A stretch of 64,000 bases of DNA from Charina bottae (lineage: Eukaryota > Chordata > Lepidosauria > Squamata > Charinaidae): the NCBI GenBank assembly GCA_023362775.1, contig JALMGJ010000025.1, positions 6,772,001 through 6,836,000 of the forward strand, read 5' to 3'. Of the stretch, positions 11,291-22,370 are shown piece by piece. A model generated the notes under the pieces. It made no database searches. It had not been told where the DNA came from and saw only the letters and a list, made by a program, of their open reading frames with translations. Both the position numbers and the translations under genes were made by a program. How positions within the stretch are numbered: position 1 is the first letter of the stretch; the number at the start of each line of letters is the position of its first letter.

Positions 11291-11754
11291 AGGCAACTTC
11301 ACACATGCTTAAACCTTGGGAAAATCTTAAAGTTGCTAAATTGTTTTGGTAAGTAAGTATCATTCAATCTGTGTTTCATCAAGCATTTCTATGACAAGAA
11401 ACTTCTCTGTGTAAAATACTCCTCTGATGGATGGCAATTAATTAAACTCTTAGAATGTAAACTCCAGTAAAACAGCTGACTGTGCTGTGGCTCATTGTAG
11501 AGTTAAAGCCTTGGAACTTCCATTTGCATCAGGAAATGCAAAAAAAAGAAAAAGAAAGGCAAGAGTTCTTTTCATAATGTGAGTTTCATGTTAAGCTGGG
11601 AACAAAAGGTTAACAGTCCCATCACACATATAGTATCAAGGTCCTGATTTAGTTTTCAGGTACTGTTTGGACTACCAGAACTGGGCTGCAGAAACTCAGA
11701 CAGAAAAGGCAGAAAAAGATTAGAGTTTTCAGTATCTCTTTGCTACCAACTAAT
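11291..11754. other. Nothing recognised
   Basis: Intergenic DNA without visible repeats or coding features. Confidence 0.5.
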
Positions 11755-11763
11755 GGTTACCCT

Positions 11764-11998
11764 GAGAGCCAGCTTGGTGTAGTGGTTAAGGCATTGGGTT
11801 AGAAACTGGGAGACCGTGAGTTCTAGTCCTGCCTTAGGCACAAAACCAGCTGGGGGACCTTGGGCCAGTCACTCTCTCTCAGCCCTAGGAAGCAGGCAAG
11901 GGCAAACCACTTCTGAAAAAGCTTGCCAAGAAAACTGCAGGGACTTGTCCAGGCAGTCTCTGAGAATCAGACACGATTGAATGGATTAAAAAAAAAAA
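11764..11998 (+). mobile_element. tRNA-headed SINE with Bov-B tail
   Basis: The element starts GAGAGCCAGCTTGGTGTAGT (A-box region) and carries a B-box-like GAGTTCTAGTCC. It ends with the Bov-B-like AGAATCAGACACGATTGAA and an A run. A 9-bp TSD, GGTTACCCT, lies at 11755-11763 and 11999-12007. The 3' Bov-B homology means it was probably mobilised by Bov-B reverse transcriptase. Confidence 0.92.
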
Positions 11999-12007
11999 GG
12001 TTACCCT

Positions 12008-12837
12008 AATGGCTATCTTTTTTTATTTTTATATTTTTTACAGTGCAGTGCTTGATGTTTGCTCCTTTCCTATTCTGGATAACAAGGAAAATGAACTGTT
12101 CCTCTAGAATGATCATGGAAACCAGAAAGGAATTAGGGCTCAAAGGAATGCGCTCATTGAGACATTCTACATTAGAGACCAAAACTTCCTCATCTCAGTT
12201 CTATCTACCTATCTATCTATCATCTATCCATTCATATCTATTGATTTGTGCAATCATTAAAATAGGTTTAAAACGTGTTTCCTGTGTAATTAGCACAAAT
12301 AAATGTCCTAAAATTATCAATCTGGAGAGGATTTATACAGGATCAATCCAACATCTTTCAGTTATTAGCTTTCTCCAATTATCTTCACCCATGTTTTCAG
12401 TTGTGGTTAAAATGGACATCCACTGTTCCCCTCTACCCTTTTTTTAACAGACACAAACTCTAAGTACAACAATTCTTATAAGACACTTTGCTCTGTTTTC
12501 ATTACTGTCAAAAACTGATTGATGAGATGAAATTAAGTCTTTGGAAAAAAATTCTGAAGTGGAAGCACTTCTATACAGATCAGCAGTGAGTAGGAACAAA
12601 GAAGTGATGATATTCTTTCATTGGTTGCCTTGATAATGGTTGGTTGCCCAGTTTCATTTAAAAGAAAAGTTAAGATACCATTAAACACAATCTCAGAAAA
12701 TAGCCATTATTCAGAGAATATAATAATTACTAACTTACAAAAACAAACTTGCAACTTAAAAAAAACCCCTATTAAGATGATATTAATAAAGCACCCTGCA
12801 TTAACAGACTGTTATAGCTGCTCTTGAAAATATTGGT
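12008..12837. other. AT-rich intergenic with a small (TCTA)n patch
   Basis: A short CTAT repeat lies near 12203-12230. Otherwise nothing was identified. The frame 12043-12447 is T- and S-rich with no family features. Confidence 0.5.
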
Positions 12838-12848
12838 CCAGGTCCTAA

Positions 12849-13189
12849 GGGTAAAGGTAAAGGTTCCCCCCGTACATTTGTGCAGTTGTGTCTGACTCTA
12901 GGGGCCGGTGCTCATCTCCGTTTGTTAGCCAAAGAGCCAGCGTTGTCCGAAGACGCTTCCACGGTCATGTGGCTGCATGACGCACGCGGAACGCTGTTAC
13001 CTACCCACCGAAGTGGTACCTATTCATCTACTTGCATTTGCATGCTTTCGAATTGCTAGGTTGGCAAGAGCTGGGGCGAGTGCGGGAGCTCACTCCGCAC
13101 TCAGGGCTAGGGATTCGAACCTCCAAACTTGCAATCTTCCGATGGACAAGCCTGGCGTCTTACCCGCTGAGCCACCACGCCCCTTCAAC
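12849..13189 (-). mobile_element. Sauria-type SINE (donor locus)
   Basis: Read on the minus strand, the head (GTGGCTCAGCGGGTAAG; B box GGTTCGAATCC) lies at 13130-13189. The Bov-B-like AGAGTCAGACACAACTG and (CCTTTA)n tail lie at 12849-12900. An 11-bp TSD, CCAGGTCCTAA, is at 12838-12848 and 13190-13200. The copy shares unusual variants (GCACTCAGGGCTAG, GATGGACAAG) with the SINE at 49.2-49.5 kb and no other, which marks it as the source of that tract. Confidence 0.93.
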
Positions 13190-13718
13190 CCAGGTCCTAA
13201 ACTGAAGAATAAAACATCAGTCATTCAACAGGTATTAAGTATAAATCCATAGACGTAATTCCATTACCTTTATTAATAATAGGTTAGCTTTAATAGTTAG
13301 GAAGCTATTTCCTGGTCTTTTAAAAGGCAGCTTTGACAGTATTCTTCAAATCAGCTTTTGTTTTTAAATATTAAAACTGCATTCCACTTAAAGAGGCATA
13401 TATTTTAAATTTCAACAAACATGAAAAGGGCCAATATGTATTAAAGGATATTGTTACCCTTTTGGGAGAGGCTAAATTTTGAGGAAATGTTAAATCACAC
13501 CATTATGTTTTGGATGTCTTTCAGTTAAGAGTATCTTAGGTGTAGCCCTGAGACATGGAGGACCAGGATCTCTTTTTTTCTAAGGTGTCATTCCAGCTAC
13601 TCTGGTGAATCAAAGATAATTTCTTCCCCTTTAAAAATGCTTTGTTCAGGAACAAACTAGGCATATATTTTGTAAGCCGTCAAGCAACATGCCATTTTCA
13701 TCACAAATAATGGTTTTA
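13134..13718 (+). repeat. Duplicated 585-bp tract, copy 1
   Basis: These bases recur without any visible difference at 49454-50038, in the same orientation, offset by 36,320. The tract includes the last part of the SINE head and about 520 bases of otherwise single-copy DNA. The perfect 11-bp TSD around the SINE shows that this is the original locus. Confidence 0.95.
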
Positions 13719-14220
13719 GAAGCACTTATAACGAAATAACTTTGGAAGCACAATCCAATTCGAATAGTTATGCAGTTTTGAATGCCATGGCTGAGGAGGG
13801 ACTTTGAACTCTGTCTTCCCAGATTTAACTACCACATGACGTTGGATCTCAGAATGTATATCTTACAAATCTGTCTAGAAACCACTCTAGGCAGCTAACA
13901 ATAATTAAAATGATGAAAATCGCTTAAATTAACTATGTTTGAAAAGGATTGGTTGAAGAGGAATTCCTTCATAAGAACAAGGGCCGAGGAACCAGATTAC
14001 ATAGCAGGAAAGACAGAAGCTCTTTTTTTATGTGCCTGTCATACCTCAGAAAGTAAGGGCAACTCCAGCAATTTTGTATCTATTGAGAAGGTTTCTTCAG
14101 AGGCCAAATCACCCATTTGATATTATAAAAAATAAAATAAAATTACAAAAATAAACTTAGATAGTATACAAGAAATCTAGAATAGAGAATTGGTGTTTCC
14201 TGTTCTGTAAAATTAATAGG
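13719..14220. other. Nothing recognised
   Basis: AT-rich intergenic DNA. The frame 13935-14120 has no recognisable features. Confidence 0.5.
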
Positions 14221-14234
14221 TTCAGGTTTTAAGA

Positions 14235-15714
14235 ATGGTCAAGAATATCCAAGATGGTGACCGGGAGCAGACACTTATTGCTGTCCTGGGGTGAGGATCC
14301 TAGTCCCCGCGAACCCTGATCCCCAGCCCCCTGTTGGTCAACTGGGGTTTTGGGAGAGAGAGACTTTGGTGGGTTCTCCGACCTTTGGGACCTGTGCTGG
14401 TGTTGGGAGATGATTGGAACCCCCCCCCGGATGGAGCAGCAGAGCGGCAGAGCCCCGGAGCATGGCAGACTTTTGCGGCAATGGCGAGCCTCTTGTAGGT
14501 TCGGGCAGACCTCCTGTAGACCTCGGTAGACCCCTGAAGACCCTGATGGACCTTGGTGCCCTTGATGGACTGGGCGGTCTTGGCAAGGTGGTGGAGCATG
14601 ACAGGCCTTGCAGGCAGAGCCTCCTGGTTGGAGTGGTGGAGCACAGCGGGCCTTGTGGTGGCAGTGGACTCGGCGGATCTCCTACGGCCTTTAGAGAACT
14701 TTGGCGGTTTTTGGGGGGCTTTCCGGGCCTTGATAGATCTTGGCAGCTCTAGCGAGGTAGCGGAGCATGATGGACCTTGTGAATGGAGCCCCTGACTCAA
14801 GCAGTGGAGCGGCGGAGTGCGGCAGGCCTTGTGTTGGCGGCAGACTCTGGTGGATCTCCTGCAGGCCTCAGTGAAAGATGGTGACTTTTGGGGGTTTTCC
14901 GGGCTCCTGTCTGGAGACTGATGGTGAGCCCCCCTGTGGAGGGCAGGCCTTGATGGCACATCGAGTTCCAGCGCTTTCCAGGACTTTGGTGTTTGGGGGG
15001 CTGGCTGGATAGTGCATGGGACCTGGGTGGTGGACTGATTTGGGGCAACACCCCTGTGGATTTTGATAACGTAAGGGACTCAGTGGATGGAGTGGAGAAC
15101 TGGTCACCCCCAAATCTATTTAGGGCGGCAGAGGGTTTCAGGGGTCCCTCAGTGTGAGTGTGGTACTCCCCTCTGGGGGTAAGAGATGTGAAGGGGGTCC
15201 AGGACTGTATGCCTGTATGAAAGAGTACCCACCCCTGAGTGAGAGACAGGTGGTGGGTAGTAGTGGCTGAGGTGCCCCTCTGTGACTAGTGAGAGAGGCT
15301 GAGGGGGACACAGTGGGGATGTGGGTGGTGGTTAGGACCTAACAGCGTTGAGAGCAGGAGCTGGTGCACTGGGGTGCCTGCTATAACCCAAGGTTGGTTG
15401 AGTGTGATAGGATGTGTGCATGAGGGAGGGGACCCTTGTTTAAACCCAGGATTTCCAGAGGTCCGGGAGTGGAGGCAACTGGACCTGGAAACTCTGGGGG
15501 CTGTAGGGTGGGTGACCTTATTGAGATGGTGACAGGTCAGGGACGTTATGACAGGAACCGGAGGGCAGAACATCTTCAGGGAAGACACCCCCGGTGTCTG
15601 TTACTGGTGGCGTGTTCTGGGCCTCCGAGTTCAAACCCAGGCCCTGGACAGCAGATCCTTGAGGGCCCTGGCTCAGATAGTATTACTATGGTGAACCAAG
15701 TCCTTGAAAATAAA
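14235..15714 (+). mobile_element. GC-rich L1-5'UTR-like retroposon, non-autonomous
   Basis: A 1.48-kb GC-rich island is flanked by near-identical direct repeats, TTCAGGTTTTAAGA (14221-14234) and TTCAGGTTAAAGA (15715-15727), so it was inserted as a unit. It opens with AAGATGGTGACCGGGAGCAG, a start reminiscent of vertebrate L1 5' UTRs. It contains degenerate repeats of about 170 bases (the GGAGCATGACAGGCCTTG and CGGCGGATCTCCTACGGCC blocks recur). It ends at a polyadenylation-like AAAATAAA. No ORF1 or ORF2 homology is visible. The open frames in it, such as 14300-14959 minus, look like composition effects. It could be an L1 transcript polyadenylated early, or an SVA-like composite. The family call is tentative. 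Confidence 0.6.
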
Positions 15715-15920
15715 TTCAGGTTAAAGATATATGGTTAAGTTATATTCCAAAAGTTTGGAATGTATCTATTTATGAAGGACTTTGGATACATTGAGCCTGA
15801 ACGGTTGTAGGAAAAGGTGATTCTGTATTTTTAGTACACATGTGTGTAGATTATCAGCTTTCAGCCTTTGAACTGGCTTTGTACCGATAGAGAGACAATA
15901 AGATTCCAAATGGTCTAGGT

Positions 15921-16157
15921 CATAGCTTTTCAAACTGTGTGTCGCGACACAAACCGGAAGTGCTGATGGTGTGTCGCTGGTGGCAGCGGTGCGCCATCAG
16001 TGCTTCCGGGTTTTAGCGTGAAACATGAGGCCGTCGCTGCTGCTGCCGCCGCCATACACACCGCTGCTGCCACCGCGCACACCACCACCACCATGTGCGC
16101 CCCCGCACCGCCGCCTTCGTTGGTGTGTTGCCAACGGCGGGACTTTGGAAAGCACTG
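15921..16157. mobile_element. GC-rich hAT-type MITE, family B, copy 2
   Basis: A shorter relative of the element at 8.3 kb, 237 bp, with a perfect 8-bp TSD GTCTAGGT at 15913-15920 and 16158-16165. The ends are CATAGCTTTTCAAA and, inverted, CAGTGCTTTCCAAA. The interior carries GCC/GCT-rich runs and the same CCGGAAGTGCTGATGG motif. It has no coding capacity. Confidence 0.9.
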
Positions 16158-16379
16158 GTCTAGGTTCAACTCATGGTTTAAAAACTGAATTGTAACTATT
16201 TGTATAATTACAATATATTATTACTCTGATATTGTAGAAAAGTAGTCAATCATATTATATCATTGGCTTTCTTTTTAAGCCATTTTAGTGTTATTTTCCA
16301 TTTTCTTCACATCCCCATGAAACTCTTAGGATCTTTTTGGTCACAAGATCTTTCCATTTCTGAAAGCAAGAGAGGGGAA

Positions 16380-17103
16380 GCAGCACATGCAGTGATGAGC
16401 ATGTTTCATTATTTGCTGCACTGGTTACCAGTTGGCTTCCAAGGGTAATTCAAAATGCTGGTTGTCACCTCTAATGCCCTTGACCATAGAAGGACTGGTT
16501 ATTTAAGAGGCCATCTGTCTCTGGTTGTTTCTGCATGTTTGGAATTACGTCCCCCTGGAGATCCAAATGGCTCCCACCCTGATGATGTTCAGGAAGCTAT
16601 TAAATCCCTGGCTATTCTCCCAGACTTTGGGGCACAGTGGAGGATGAGCCCCTGCTGTATGGGGTTTTTTGTTTTGTTTTTTTTGTTACATGTTGATTTT
16701 ATTTATTTATTTATTTATTTAATTTTTGTCCCACCTTTATTATTTTTATAAATAACTCAAGGCGGCGAACATACCTAATACTCCTTCCTCCTCCTATTTT
16801 CCCCACAACAACAACCCTGTGAGGTGAGCTGGGCTGAGAGAGTGTGACAGGCCCAAGGTCACCCAGCCGGCTTTTGTGCCTAAGGCGGGACTAGGACTCA
16901 GAGTCTCCTGGTTTCTAGCCAATTGCCTTAACCACTAGACCAAACTGGCTCTTTTGGGACCGTTCATGATTTCTTTTTGTCTATTGTAATTTTTATTTTT
17001 TTAATAGTAAGCCTCACAGAGTTGTTGGGAGCTGGGCAGCCTATAAATTGCATGCATGTGTGCGTGCGTGCATGTATATAAATAAATAAATAAATAAATA
17101 AAT
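16380..17103 (+). mobile_element. L2-like LINE 3' part split by a SINE
   Basis: The L2 C-terminal region at 16380-16670 (YHLLHWLPVGFQ-like) continues after the SINE into a 3' end at 17005-17103 with the typical GAGCTGGGCAGCCTATAAATT block and an (AAATA)n tail. The coding part has frameshifts and stops. The Bov-B at 17113 is inserted directly into this tail. Confidence 0.7.
16701..16951 (-). mobile_element. tRNA-headed SINE, L2-type tail
   Basis: The minus-strand copy has its head, AGAGCCAGTTTGGTCTAGTG, at the right edge. The body (AAGGTCACCCAGCCGGC on plus) and the tail (CCACCTTTATTATTTTTATA then (ATTT)n on plus) follow to the left. It sits inside an L2 relic. The TSD is not clear because of the low-complexity tail. 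Confidence 0.85.
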
Positions 17104-17295
17104 AAATATATAATCTCCAGCAAAGGAGACCGTTACCTTGTCATGGTGCTGGAGCTTGAGCACCTCAATGAAACCATGAGCTAAACCGTGAAGGGACACC
17201 CAAGACGGGAAGGTCGTGGCAGAGAGGTCAGACTAAATACGATCCCTGGGGAAGGTAATGGCAACCCACCCCAGTATTCTTGCCGTGAAAACTAA

Positions 17296-18288
17296 ATGGA
17301 TCAGTACAACCAGAGATATGTCGGTGTACCATCGGAAGATGGGACTCCCAGGTCGGAAGATGGTCAAAATGCTACTGGGGAGGAACAGAGGATACGTTCA
17401 ACTAGCCCCAGATGTGATGACGCAGCTAGCTCAAAGCCGAAAGGACGGCTAGCGGCCGACGGTGCTGGTGGTGAACGACAAATCCGATGTTCTAAAGATC
17501 AACACACCATAGGAACCTGGAATGTAAGATCTATGAGCCAGGGCAAATTGGATGTGGTTATTGGTGAGATGTCAAGATTAAATATAGACATTTTAGGTGT
17601 CAGTGAACTGAAATGGACTGGAATGGGCCACTTCACATCAGATGACCACCAGATCTACTACTGTGGACAAGAGGACCACAGAAGAAATGGAGTAGCCTTC
17701 ATAATTAATAATAAAGTGGCTAAAGCAGTGCTTGGATACAATCCAAAAAACGATAGAATGATCTCAATTCGAATTCAGGGTAAGCCATTTAACATCACAG
17801 TGATCCAAATATACGCCCCAACCACAGATGCTGAAGAAGCAGAAGTAGATCAGTTCTATGAGGATCTGCAGCACCTACTGGATAATACACCAAAAAGAGA
17901 TGTTATTTTCATTACAGGAGACTGGAATGCTAAGGTGGGTAGTCAGACGACACCTGGAATTACAGGCAAGCATGGTCTGGGAGAACAAAATGAAGCAGGA
18001 CATAGGCTGATAGAATTTTGCCAAGGCAACTCACTGTGCATAAAAAACACTCTCTTCCAACAACCTAAAAGACGACTTTATACATGGACTTCACCAGATG
18101 GTCGACACCGAAATCAGATTGACTACATCCTTTGTAGCCAAAGGTGGCGGACATCTATACAGTCGGTAAAAACAAGACCTGGAGCTGACTGTAGTTCAGA
18201 TCACGAACTTCTTATTGCAAAATTTAGAATCAGACTAAAGAGAATAGGGAAGACCCACAGATCAGTTAGATATGATATATATTCCTAA
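17296..18288 (+). pseudogene. Bov-B AP-like endonuclease domain
   Basis: This frame encodes the target-nicking endonuclease of RTE-type LINEs. Visible family blocks are IGTWNVRSM (N-terminal Asn), GVSELKWTGMG (the catalytic Glu), IQIYAPTTDAE, FITGDWNAKVG (Asp/Asn pair) and, near the C-terminus, CSSDHELLIAKF (the catalytic Asp-His pair). All expected catalytic residues are present. The frame closes at RYDIYS, where a small indel in an ATATAT run separates it from the RT frame that starts at 18272. In intact Bov-B the two are one protein. The 5' ATG at 17296 is the first in frame and may not be the native start. Confidence 0.9.
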
Positions 18289-20135
18289 GGAATATGCAGT
18301 GGAGGTGAAGAATAGATTTAAGGGACTAGATTTAGTAGATAGGGTCCCGGAAGAACTATGGACAGAAGTTTGCAACATTGTTCAGGAGGCGGCAACAAAA
18401 AACGTCCCAAAGAAAAAGAAAACCAAGAAGGCAAGATGGCTGTCTGCTGAGACACTGGAAGTAGCCCAAGAAAGAAGGAAAGCAAAAGGCAACAGTGATA
18501 GGGGGAGATATGCCCAATTAAATGCAAAATTCCAGAGGTTAGCCAGAAGAGATAAGGAATTATTTTTAAACAAGCAATGTGTGGAAGTGGAAGAAGATAA
18601 TAGAATAGGAAGGACAAGAGACCTCTTCCAGAAAATTAGAAACATCGGAGGTAAATTCCTGGCAAAAATGGGTATGATCAAAAACAAAGATGGTAAGGAC
18701 CTAAAAGAAGCAGAAGAGATCAAGAAAAGGTGGCAAGAATATACGGAAGATCGGTATAGGAAGGATAATAATATTGGAGATAGCTTTGACGGTGTGGAAA
18801 AAATCAACTTATATCCCCATACCAAAAAAGGGAAGCACTAAAGAATGTTCAAACTATCGAACAGTGGCACTTATTTTACATGCCAGTAAAGTAATGCTCA
18901 AGATCTTGCAAGGTAGACTCCAGCAATTCATGGAGCGAGAATTGCCAGATGTACAAGCTGGGTTTAGAAAAGGCAGAGGAACTAGAGACCAAATTGCCAA
19001 TATCCGCTGGACAATGGAGAAAACCAGGGAGTTTCAGAAAAACATATATTTTTGTTTTATTGACTATTCTAAAGCCTTTGACTGTGTGGATCATAACAAA
19101 TTGTGGCAAGTTATTGGTGGTATGGGGATACCAAGTCATCTTGTCTGCCTACTGAGGAATCTGTATAACGACCAAGTACTGTAGCAACAGTAAGAACAGA
19201 TCACGGAACAACAGACTGGTTTAAGATTGGGAAAGGAGTATGGCAGGGCTGTATACTCTCACCCTACCTATTCAACCTGTATGCAGAACACATCATGCAA
19301 TGTGCTGGGCTTGATGAATCCAAGGCTGGAGTTAAAATCGCTGGAAGAAACATTAACAATCTTAGATATGCAGATGATACCACTTTGATGGCTGAAAGCG
19401 AGGAGGAGTTTAGGAGCCTTCTGACGAAGGTGAAAGAAGAAAGTGCAAAAGCTGGGTTGCAGTTAAACCTCAAAAAAACCAAGATTATGGCAACGAGCTT
19501 GATTGATGACTGGCAAATAGAGGAAGAAAAAGTGGAGGCAGTGACAGACTTTGTATTTCTAGGCGCAAAGATTACTGCAGATGCTGACTGCAGCCAGGAA
19601 ATCAGAAGACGTCTACTTCTTGGGAGGAGAGCAATGGCAAATCTTGATAAAACAGTTAAGAGCAGAGACATCACACTGACAACAAAGGTTCGCTTAGTTA
19701 AAGCAATGGTATTCCCTGTAGTAACCTATGGCTGTGAGAGCTGGACCATAAGGAAGGCTGAGTGAAGGAAGATAGATGCTTTTGAACTGTGGTTTGGAGG
19801 AAAATTCTGAGAGTGCCTTGGACTGCAAGAAGATCAAACCAGTCCATACTCTAGGAAATAAAGCCAGACTGCTCACTTGAGGGAATGATATTAAAGGCAA
19901 AATTGAAGTACTTTGGCCACATAATGAGAAGACAGGATACCCTGGAGAAGAAGCTGATGCTAGGGAAAGTGGAAGGCAAAAGGAAGAGGGGCCGAGCAAG
20001 GGCAAGATGGATGGATGATATTCTGGAGGTGACGGACTCAACCATGGGGGAGCTGGGGATGATGACGGCCGACAGAAATCTCTGGCGTGGGCTGGTCCAT
20101 GAAGTCACGAAGAGTCGGAAGCGACTGAACGAATA

Positions 20136-20136
<1 letters not shown>
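18272..20136 (+). pseudogene. Bov-B reverse transcriptase with 190-bp deletion
   Basis: The RT half begins with IPKEYAVEVKNRFKG. After SFDGV the sequence jumps to KKSTYIPIPKKG, losing about 64 residues that the 2.3-kb copy retains (from VSELEPDILK to TQEWPSD). The loss is not a multiple of three. The palm keeps RYADDTTLMAES. A frameshift lies near 19185 (NDQV), and a TGA after IRKAE is at the same codon as in the 2.3-kb copy. The C-terminus ends VHEVTKSRKRLNE at 20136. No active enzyme is possible. Confidence 0.92.
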
Positions 20137-20141
<5 letters not shown>

Positions 20142-20191
<50 letters not shown>

Positions 20192-20208
20192 TATATATAT
20201 ATATGAAT
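20142..20208. repeat. (TA)n microsatellite
   Basis: An AT run follows the Bov-B tail, interrupted by TTTGTTGTTT. It may have grown from the AT-rich target and tail. Confidence 0.9.
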
Positions 20209-20621
20209 GTATAAACAAATAAATGCTTCATGCAATGGAATGTTCCTATATCCTGTTTCTAGCATCCTCTCCCCATTGTACAATAATACTTCCAGTCTTT
20301 CCATTGTTTACATAACTGCCCAGACAAGTGAGTTGGTGAATACATTTGAATCATAGGTATTCTGTAATCAGTATACTTAGATCCATCGTTCAATGGAAAA
20401 TTCAATTATAGATGCTCAAGTTTTACAGAAGTTTGTTACAAGGTTGACTAATTAATGCACTCAGTTTCAAAAGCCAGTGCAAAGCAAATGACTGTAAAAG
20501 AAATAAAGGGTAGATAACAGCAGAAGAATCTTTGAGACTATTAGGGAGGGCAAGATGAGTGAGATTCTAGTCTACTCTAGTCTAATGGTTAGGAAGTTGG
20601 TTTAGCACAATGGCCCAGTCA
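20209..20621. other. Nothing recognised
   Basis: Intergenic DNA between the Bov-B and the copia-carrying L2 tail. Confidence 0.5.
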
Positions 20622-20700
20622 TTATTTATTTATTTATTAGATTTGTCACCGCCCATCTCCTCCCACTGGAGGGATTCTGGGCGGTTTACAACAGCATAAT
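20622..20700 (-). mobile_element. L2-type LINE 3' tail, left part
   Basis: On the minus strand the sequence reads TTGTAAACCGCCCAGAATCC, then GATGGGCGGTGACAAAT, then (AATA)n, a standard L2 3' end. The copia element interrupts it at 20700/20701, and the likely continuation is at 22930-23040. Confidence 0.75.
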
Positions 20701-20771
20701 TGTCGGGGCGAGCGAATGGAGTGGCCTGCTTCTCTCCTAGGCACCAGCGATCCAAGTATTATACAGTAAAT
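20701..20771 (-). repeat. Truncated 3' LTR of copia element
   Basis: This stretch matches 22385-22455 with two substitutions (gcgaatgg/gcggatgg and tatt/tact). It ends in CGACA on the element strand. The pol sequence joins it directly at 20772. Confidence 0.93.
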
Positions 20772-21406
20772 CACTGAATTTGCTCACAGGAAATACTTTT
20801 GACTTTGCAACCTTACAAGCTGTGCAATCCAAATACACTTGGCACTGTTTCAAATTCATTCCAGAACTTGCTTCTGACATCTTTTCAATCACTTTGAAAC
20901 TCAGATGCCCCAGCCTTCTATGCCATAGATGCTCACATGAATCATGTGTTGGCTTATTAATTGTGGCAACATCATGGTTTCTGCTTGTCCTGGATTGTAC
21001 CATTTCATATAAATTGTTCTGTAAAACACCTTTACCACAAACATTATTATCTTTCATGACAATACATTCACCATTACCAAACTGTACAGTATAACCCAGT
21101 GTATCCAATTGAGAAACACTTATAATATTGTACTCCAGTTCTGGTACACATAACATTGATAATTCAACATTTAATCCTGGTACATACACTAATCCCTTAC
21201 CAGTCACAGATGCAATGCTTCCATTTGCCAGGCTAACATGGTCACGGTCAGCCTGCATAAAACTCTTGAACATCTGTCTGTTATTTGATACATGTTCACA
21301 AGTGCCGCTGTCAAGCAGCCATGGCCCCTTTAAATCTTGTACACTTGAAGTAATTAGAGACAGCTGTGTAGCTTCTCCGGCTTGGAAATTCTCAGCTTGG
21401 CTTTAG
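20772..21406 (-). pseudogene. copia protease and GAG-pre-integrase remnant
   Basis: In element direction, the frame just before the first methionine at 21273 reads WLLDSGTCEHVS, the aspartic protease active site (DSG) of copia-type Pol. It continues with VYVPGLNVELSMLCVPELEYN and IISVSQLDTLGY, typical of copia protease. Next come EHLWHRRLGHLS and a C-x2-C motif (DCTACK), the GAG-pre-integrase zinc-binding region. The frame then falls into the LTR at 20771. The integrase core is absent. The DSG triad is intact, but the enzyme would be fused to LTR-encoded residues. Confidence 0.88.
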
Positions 21407-21439
21407 GCTTCTGTTTCTTATCACAATCTCTCAACAAAT

Positions 21440-22117
21440 GCAAAAACATTTACGCTTTACACATAACACATTGTTAGACTTATCAGAATAACATTCCTTA
21501 ACAGAAACACTGTTTTGCTTAGACCTAATTACATTAGAATCTAACGTCCTCTGCTCTTCTTCCAAGAGCCTGCCAGATAAGTAATTTATGGTCAAATCCC
21601 TTTCAGATAAAGACCCAAAGCTTGTAGCTAAATTATCCCACGTTTCATTTAGAGAACTGAGAATTACATACACTTTATTTGCTTCTGTAAATGGCATATC
21701 TCTCTGAGCCAACTCCTGAAACAAACTTGTCATATAATGCAGGTGATCCCGAATATTATCAGATACACCTAATCTGGCACGATAAAGTTTCCTTGTTAGT
21801 ATAACCTTGCATAACGGCATGCTTCTCAGATAAACATTCTTTAAAGCTTCCCAACACTTATTGGCTAACTGACAATCTCTAACATAACATAATTGGCTAT
21901 TCTCCAGACATAAAATTATGCTTGCCAATGCTTTCTCATCCTGTAGAACAACATCTTCATCATCCAGGTCTGGTTGCGTGCAAAGTACAATCTTCCAAAG
22001 CCCTTCACGTCGAAGATACATTTCCATTTTATATGACCATGACGAATAATTAGTGTCATTCAGTCTTTCCAGAGGAAAACCTCCCCCGACTGCCGGCAAC
22101 ATCTTCACTGAGCTCAT
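21440..22117 (-). pseudogene. copia-type Gag
   Basis: The frame from 22117 encodes a retrotransposon Gag of the copia (UBN2-like) kind. It opens near LERLNDTNYSSWSYKMEMYL, the conserved start of this domain. KCWEALKNVYL and LYRARLGVSDNIRDHLHYM follow, then the LSSLNETWDNLATSF block. The terminal zinc knuckle (CX2CX4HX4C in the family) is broken. KCFCIC is followed by a frame change, and HLLRDC is found in another frame, so a small deletion removed the middle of the knuckle. Translation starts 268 bases inside the LTR boundary. About 228 residues remain open. Confidence 0.9.
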
Positions 22118-22370
22118 CTGTCTTCAGCCCCTCCTGGGCAGACACCGATGATTAAAGACACAGACCTTATCAGAATGTCCTCCAGCTGCAAAACAAGCAT
22201 AGGAGAAAAACACACATGCAGGCACGGAACCTGTTAAAGCTCCAAATCACTCCAAATAGCCACACGACTCCCAGATAGGCTTCCAAAGCTTCCAGCTCAC
22301 AGACTGCACACGATCCCACGATCCACAGCCAATCCAAAAGCTTCCGTCGTCTATGGCTTCTCTGTCGCCT

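Larger units (their letters stand above)
17113..20141 (+). mobile_element. Near-full-length Bov-B/RTE LINE, lineage 1
   Basis: About 3.03 kb runs from a 5' UTR (CTCCAGCAAAGGAGACCG) through the AP endonuclease and reverse transcriptase to the Bov-B 3' end and GAATAAACAAC. The flanks share AAATATATA (17104-17112 and 20142-20150), a plausible TSD though low in complexity. An internal deletion of about 190 bases near 18797, plus frameshifts, makes it non-autonomous. The two arms of the polyprotein otherwise read well, so it is fairly young. Confidence 0.95.

Noticed and set aside
14300..14959. 219-residue minus-strand frame rich in Pro and Ser
   Set aside because: It lies inside the GC-rich retroposon with repeat structure and has no family features. 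It is open because of composition.
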